From assembly GCA_014305015.1 (NCBI GenBank), contig JACRUB010000020.1, positions 1 through 8,466 of the forward strand: a stretch of 8,466 bases of DNA, written 5' to 3'. The notes beneath the pieces are model-generated. The model searched no databases, was not told the DNA's origin, and saw only the letters and a list, made by a program, of their open reading frames with translations. Below, in pieces: positions 6,447 through 8,466 of this stretch. Source of the stretch: Vulcanimicrobiota bacterium. GTDB lineage: Bacteria; Vulcanimicrobiota; Vulcanimicrobiia; Vulcanimicrobiales; Vulcanimicrobiaceae. How positions within the stretch are numbered: position 1 is the stretch's first letter; every line of letters starts with the position of its first letter. The position numbers and the translations under genes are program-made.

Positions 6447-8444
6447 CTAGCGCGTTGCGGTGGCGAATTTTTCGGTGGCGATTTTCGCGATGTTTTCTGG
6501 TGTAAACCCGAACTCTTTGGCGATGGCTGCGGCTGGTGCCGACGTCCCAAAGTGATCGAGGCCGAAGGTTATGCCCCGCGAACCCGTCCAGCGTTCCCAA
6601 CCCAGCGTCGCCGCGGCCTCGATGGACATGCGCGCCGTCACATCAGGCGGTAAGATGGAATCGCGGTACGCTTGATCCTGGGCTTGGAAGAGCTCCCAGC
6701 ATGGCATCGAGACAACGCGCGTCTTGGTCCCTTGGCGCTCGAGGAGCTTGGCCGCATCGCGTGCGAGGCTGACTTCGGAGCCCGTCGCTATGAGAATGAG
6801 ATCGGGGGTGCCGTCGCAGTCGACGAGTACGTAGGCGCCTTGTGCGACGTTTGCGTTACGGGCGCCGAGGAACGGCAGTTTTTGGCGCGTGAGGACGAGC
6901 GACCATGGGCCGGACTTCGGCGCAATCATCAGCTTCCAGGCTTCGAGGGTTTCGAGCGAATCGGCGGGACGGACGACCATCATATTCGGTGTCGCCCGCA
7001 ACGTTGCGAGTTGTTCGATCGGTTGATGCGTCGGGCCGTCTTCGCCCAAGAACACCGAATCGTGCGTCAGCACGTAGATGCAACGCACTTTGTTGAGCGC
7101 AGAGAGCCGCATCGAGCCCTTCATGTAATCGATAAAGTTAAAGAATGTCGCGCCGAACGGCAACAGCGCACCGTGCAATGCAATACCGTTGTTGATTCCG
7201 GCCATGCCGTGTTCGCGCACGCCGTAATGGATGTTGCGTCCCGCGTACGTCCCTGGTTGGAAGTCACCGAACCCTTTGAGGTACGTCTTCGTCGAAGGAT
7301 CGAGGTCCGCCGAACCGCCCACGAGTTCCGGAAGCGCGCCGGCAATTGCGTTCATGATCGCACCACCCGCATCGCGCGTTGCAACCGAACCGTTCTCCTC
7401 CGTAAACGTTGGCCATGGAATTGAATCGGGCAGTTTGCCCGCGATCATGCGCTCGAGTTGCGCGGCGAGATCGCCGTAGCCGGCTTTCCATTTATCGAAA
7501 ATCTTCTGCCATGCGCTTTGCAGTTGACCACCCTTGGCGCCTGCATCGCGGTAGAATTTCAAAACGTCCTCGGGAACGAAGAAATCCGGCGACAGTGGCC
7601 AACCGAAATGTTCCTTGGTCGCTTTGACGCCGTCCGGTCCGAGCGGCTCGCCGTGCGAAGTGAAGTTGTCCTGGCGCGGTGATCCGTAGCCGATGTGCGT
7701 ACGAATCGCAATAAACGTCGGCGCGTCGCTCTGTTTCTTCGCGGTTGCGATTGCGCGATCAATGCTGTCGGCGTCGTTGCCGTGCTGCACGTCGATAAGC
7801 TCTGTATGCCAGCCGTACGCGCGGAAGCGGTCGATATGATTATCGGTAAAGGTAATGTCGGTCGGTCCGGCAAGCGAGGTTTTGTTGTCATCGTAGAGCA
7901 CGATGAGCTTGCCGAGTTTAAGGTGGCCCGCAAGTGAAGCCGCCTCGTGTGAGATCCCTTCCATTAAATCGCCGTCGCCGCACAAACAATAGGTATAGTG
8001 GTCGACGATCCTCTCATCTTTGTTGTAGACCGCGGCCAAGTGGGCTTCCGCGGCGGCAAGCCCGACGGCGTTCGCAAAGCCTTGCCCAAGCGGTCCCGTC
8101 GTCACCTCGACGCCCGGGGTATGGAAATACTCCGGATGTCCCGGGGTTTTGCTGCCGAGTTGACGGAACGATTTCAGATCGTCGAGCGAGAGATCGTAGC
8201 CGGTTAAATACAACAGCGAATAGAGCAACATCGAGCCGTGTCCGGCCGAGAGCACAAAGCGGTCGCGATTAAACCACGCGGGATCCTTGGGATTGAATCG
8301 CAGATGGCGTGTCCACAGCGTATATGCGAAGGCCGCGGCGCCGAGTGGGAGTCCCGGATGCCCCGAGTTGGCTTTTTGGACTCCGTCGATCGAGAGCATG
8401 CGAATCGCGTTGATACGTAGTTCGTCGTCCGGGGTATTCGCCAC
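6447..8444 (-). CDS. tkt: Transketolase
   Basis: A thiamine-diphosphate enzyme that moves two-carbon units between ketose and aldose phosphates in the non-oxidative pentose phosphate pathway and, in autotrophs, the Calvin cycle. At 665 aa it is full length. The N-terminal ThDP-binding domain has SGHPGLPLG (residues 27-35), AGHG (67-70), the metal/ThDP motif GDGDLMEGISHEA (156-168) and HIGYGSP (250-256). The pyrimidine-binding domain has YGVREHGM (407-414, with cofactor-activating Glu411) and THDSVFLGEDGPTHQPIEQL (460-479). The C-terminal domain has ATGSEVSLA (553-561) and HFGTSAPA (631-638). The start is GTG 8444 with AAGGAG 7 nt upstream. The gene ends in tandem in-frame stops, TAG CGC TAG. 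It is the first gene of the operon visible here; whether another gene precedes it cannot be told. Confidence 0.97.
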   Translation of the reverse strand: MANTPDDELRINAIRMLSIDGVQKANSGHPGLPLGAAAFAYTLWTRHLRFNPKDPAWFNRDRFVLSAGHGSMLLYSLLYLTGYDLSLDDLKSFRQLGSKTPGHPEYFHTPGVEVTTGPLGQGFANAVGLAAAEAHLAAVYNKDERIVDHYTYCLCGDGDLMEGISHEAASLAGHLKLGKLIVLYDDNKTSLAGPTDITFTDNHIDRFRAYGWHTELIDVQHGNDADSIDRAIATAKKQSDAPTFIAIRTHIGYGSPRQDNFTSHGEPLGPDGVKATKEHFGWPLSPDFFVPEDVLKFYRDAGAKGGQLQSAWQKIFDKWKAGYGDLAAQLERMIAGKLPDSIPWPTFTEENGSVATRDAGGAIMNAIAGALPELVGGSADLDPSTKTYLKGFGDFQPGTYAGRNIHYGVREHGMAGINNGIALHGALLPFGATFFNFIDYMKGSMRLSALNKVRCIYVLTHDSVFLGEDGPTHQPIEQLATLRATPNMMVVRPADSLETLEAWKLMIAPKSGPWSLVLTRQKLPFLGARNANVAQGAYVLVDCDGTPDLILIATGSEVSLARDAAKLLERQGTKTRVVSMPCWELFQAQDQAYRDSILPPDVTARMSIEAAATLGWERWTGSRGITFGLDHFGTSAPAAAIAKEFGFTPENIAKIATEKFATATR

Positions 8445-8451
8445 GAAGTAT

Positions 8452-8457
8452 CTCCTT
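8452..8457 (-). promoter_or_regulatory. Ribosome binding site of tkt
   Basis: AAGGAG on the minus strand, 7 nt before the GTG at 8444. It supports the GTG start. Only 9 nt remain between it and the window edge, so no promoter can be judged. Confidence 0.75.
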
Positions 8458-8466
8458 CAGATGGAC

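Noticed and set aside
6441..6450. Perfect palindrome CTAGCGCTAG between tkt and tal-pgi, considered as an operator
   Set aside because: It has no spacer for a hairpin and is explained by the tandem TAG stops plus the SD. No second copy or nearby promoter was seen.
6428..6550. A longer tal-pgi start (TTG at 6550) adding 41 residues
   Set aside because: The added residues are basic and low-complexity, overlap the tkt coding end, and are unlike any transaldolase. AGGAG and the homology both point to ATG 6427.
6672..7424. A 250-codon open frame on the plus strand opposite tkt
   Set aside because: It is the complement of well-conserved transketolase motifs, and its arginine- and histidine-rich translation looks like a shadow frame.

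Overview
The window is a fragment of a bacterial chromosome carrying a sugar-phosphate operon in which every supported gene lies on the minus strand. Transcription runs from the right edge (about 8466) to the left edge (1). The gene order is transketolase (tkt), a fused transaldolase/glucose-6-phosphate isomerase (tal-pgi), glucose-6-phosphate dehydrogenase (zwf), the G6PDH assembly protein OpcA (opcA), 6-phosphogluconolactonase (pgl), and the first 43 codons of a probable GNAT-type acetyltransferase cut by the left edge.

Layout: tkt (8444-6447) starts with GTG behind a good Shine-Dalgarno (SD) site near the right edge, and its promoter is outside the window. A 19-nt spacer holding an SD leads to tal-pgi (6427-3587). 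tal-pgi/zwf and zwf/opcA are joined with no spacer at all, both as TAAATG. The only sizeable non-coding stretch is the 123-nt opcA/pgl gap (881-1003), which carries two hairpins. The second ends in a short U run fused to a perfect SD for pgl. pgl (880-140) is followed after 8 nt by the partial acetyltransferase gene, whose SD overlaps the pgl stop codon. There are no RNA genes, mobile elements, CRISPR arrays or long repeats that I can see.

How the genes work together: Zwf (with OpcA) and Pgl turn glucose-6-phosphate into 6-phosphogluconate with formation of reduced nicotinamide cofactor. Tkt and the Tal domain reshuffle pentose phosphates into fructose-6-phosphate and glyceraldehyde-3-phosphate. 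The Pgi domain returns fructose-6-phosphate to glucose-6-phosphate, the Zwf substrate. The operon therefore encodes most of a cyclic pentose phosphate pathway. 6-phosphogluconate dehydrogenase (gnd), ribulose-phosphate epimerase and ribose-phosphate isomerase are not in the window.

Organism: the sequence is moderately GC-rich. A tkt-tal-zwf-opcA-pgl order is typical of Actinobacteria. OpcA is otherwise best known from Cyanobacteria, and tal-pgi fusions are known from several other phyla. The combination suggests a terrestrial lineage such as Eremiobacterota, Chloroflexota, Dormibacterota or a deep actinobacterial relative, but this is inference and I cannot place it firmly. I found no clearly new biological system. 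The points most worth a second look are the structured opcA/pgl leader, the zero-spacer junctions around zwf, and the divergent isomerase active site of the fusion protein.
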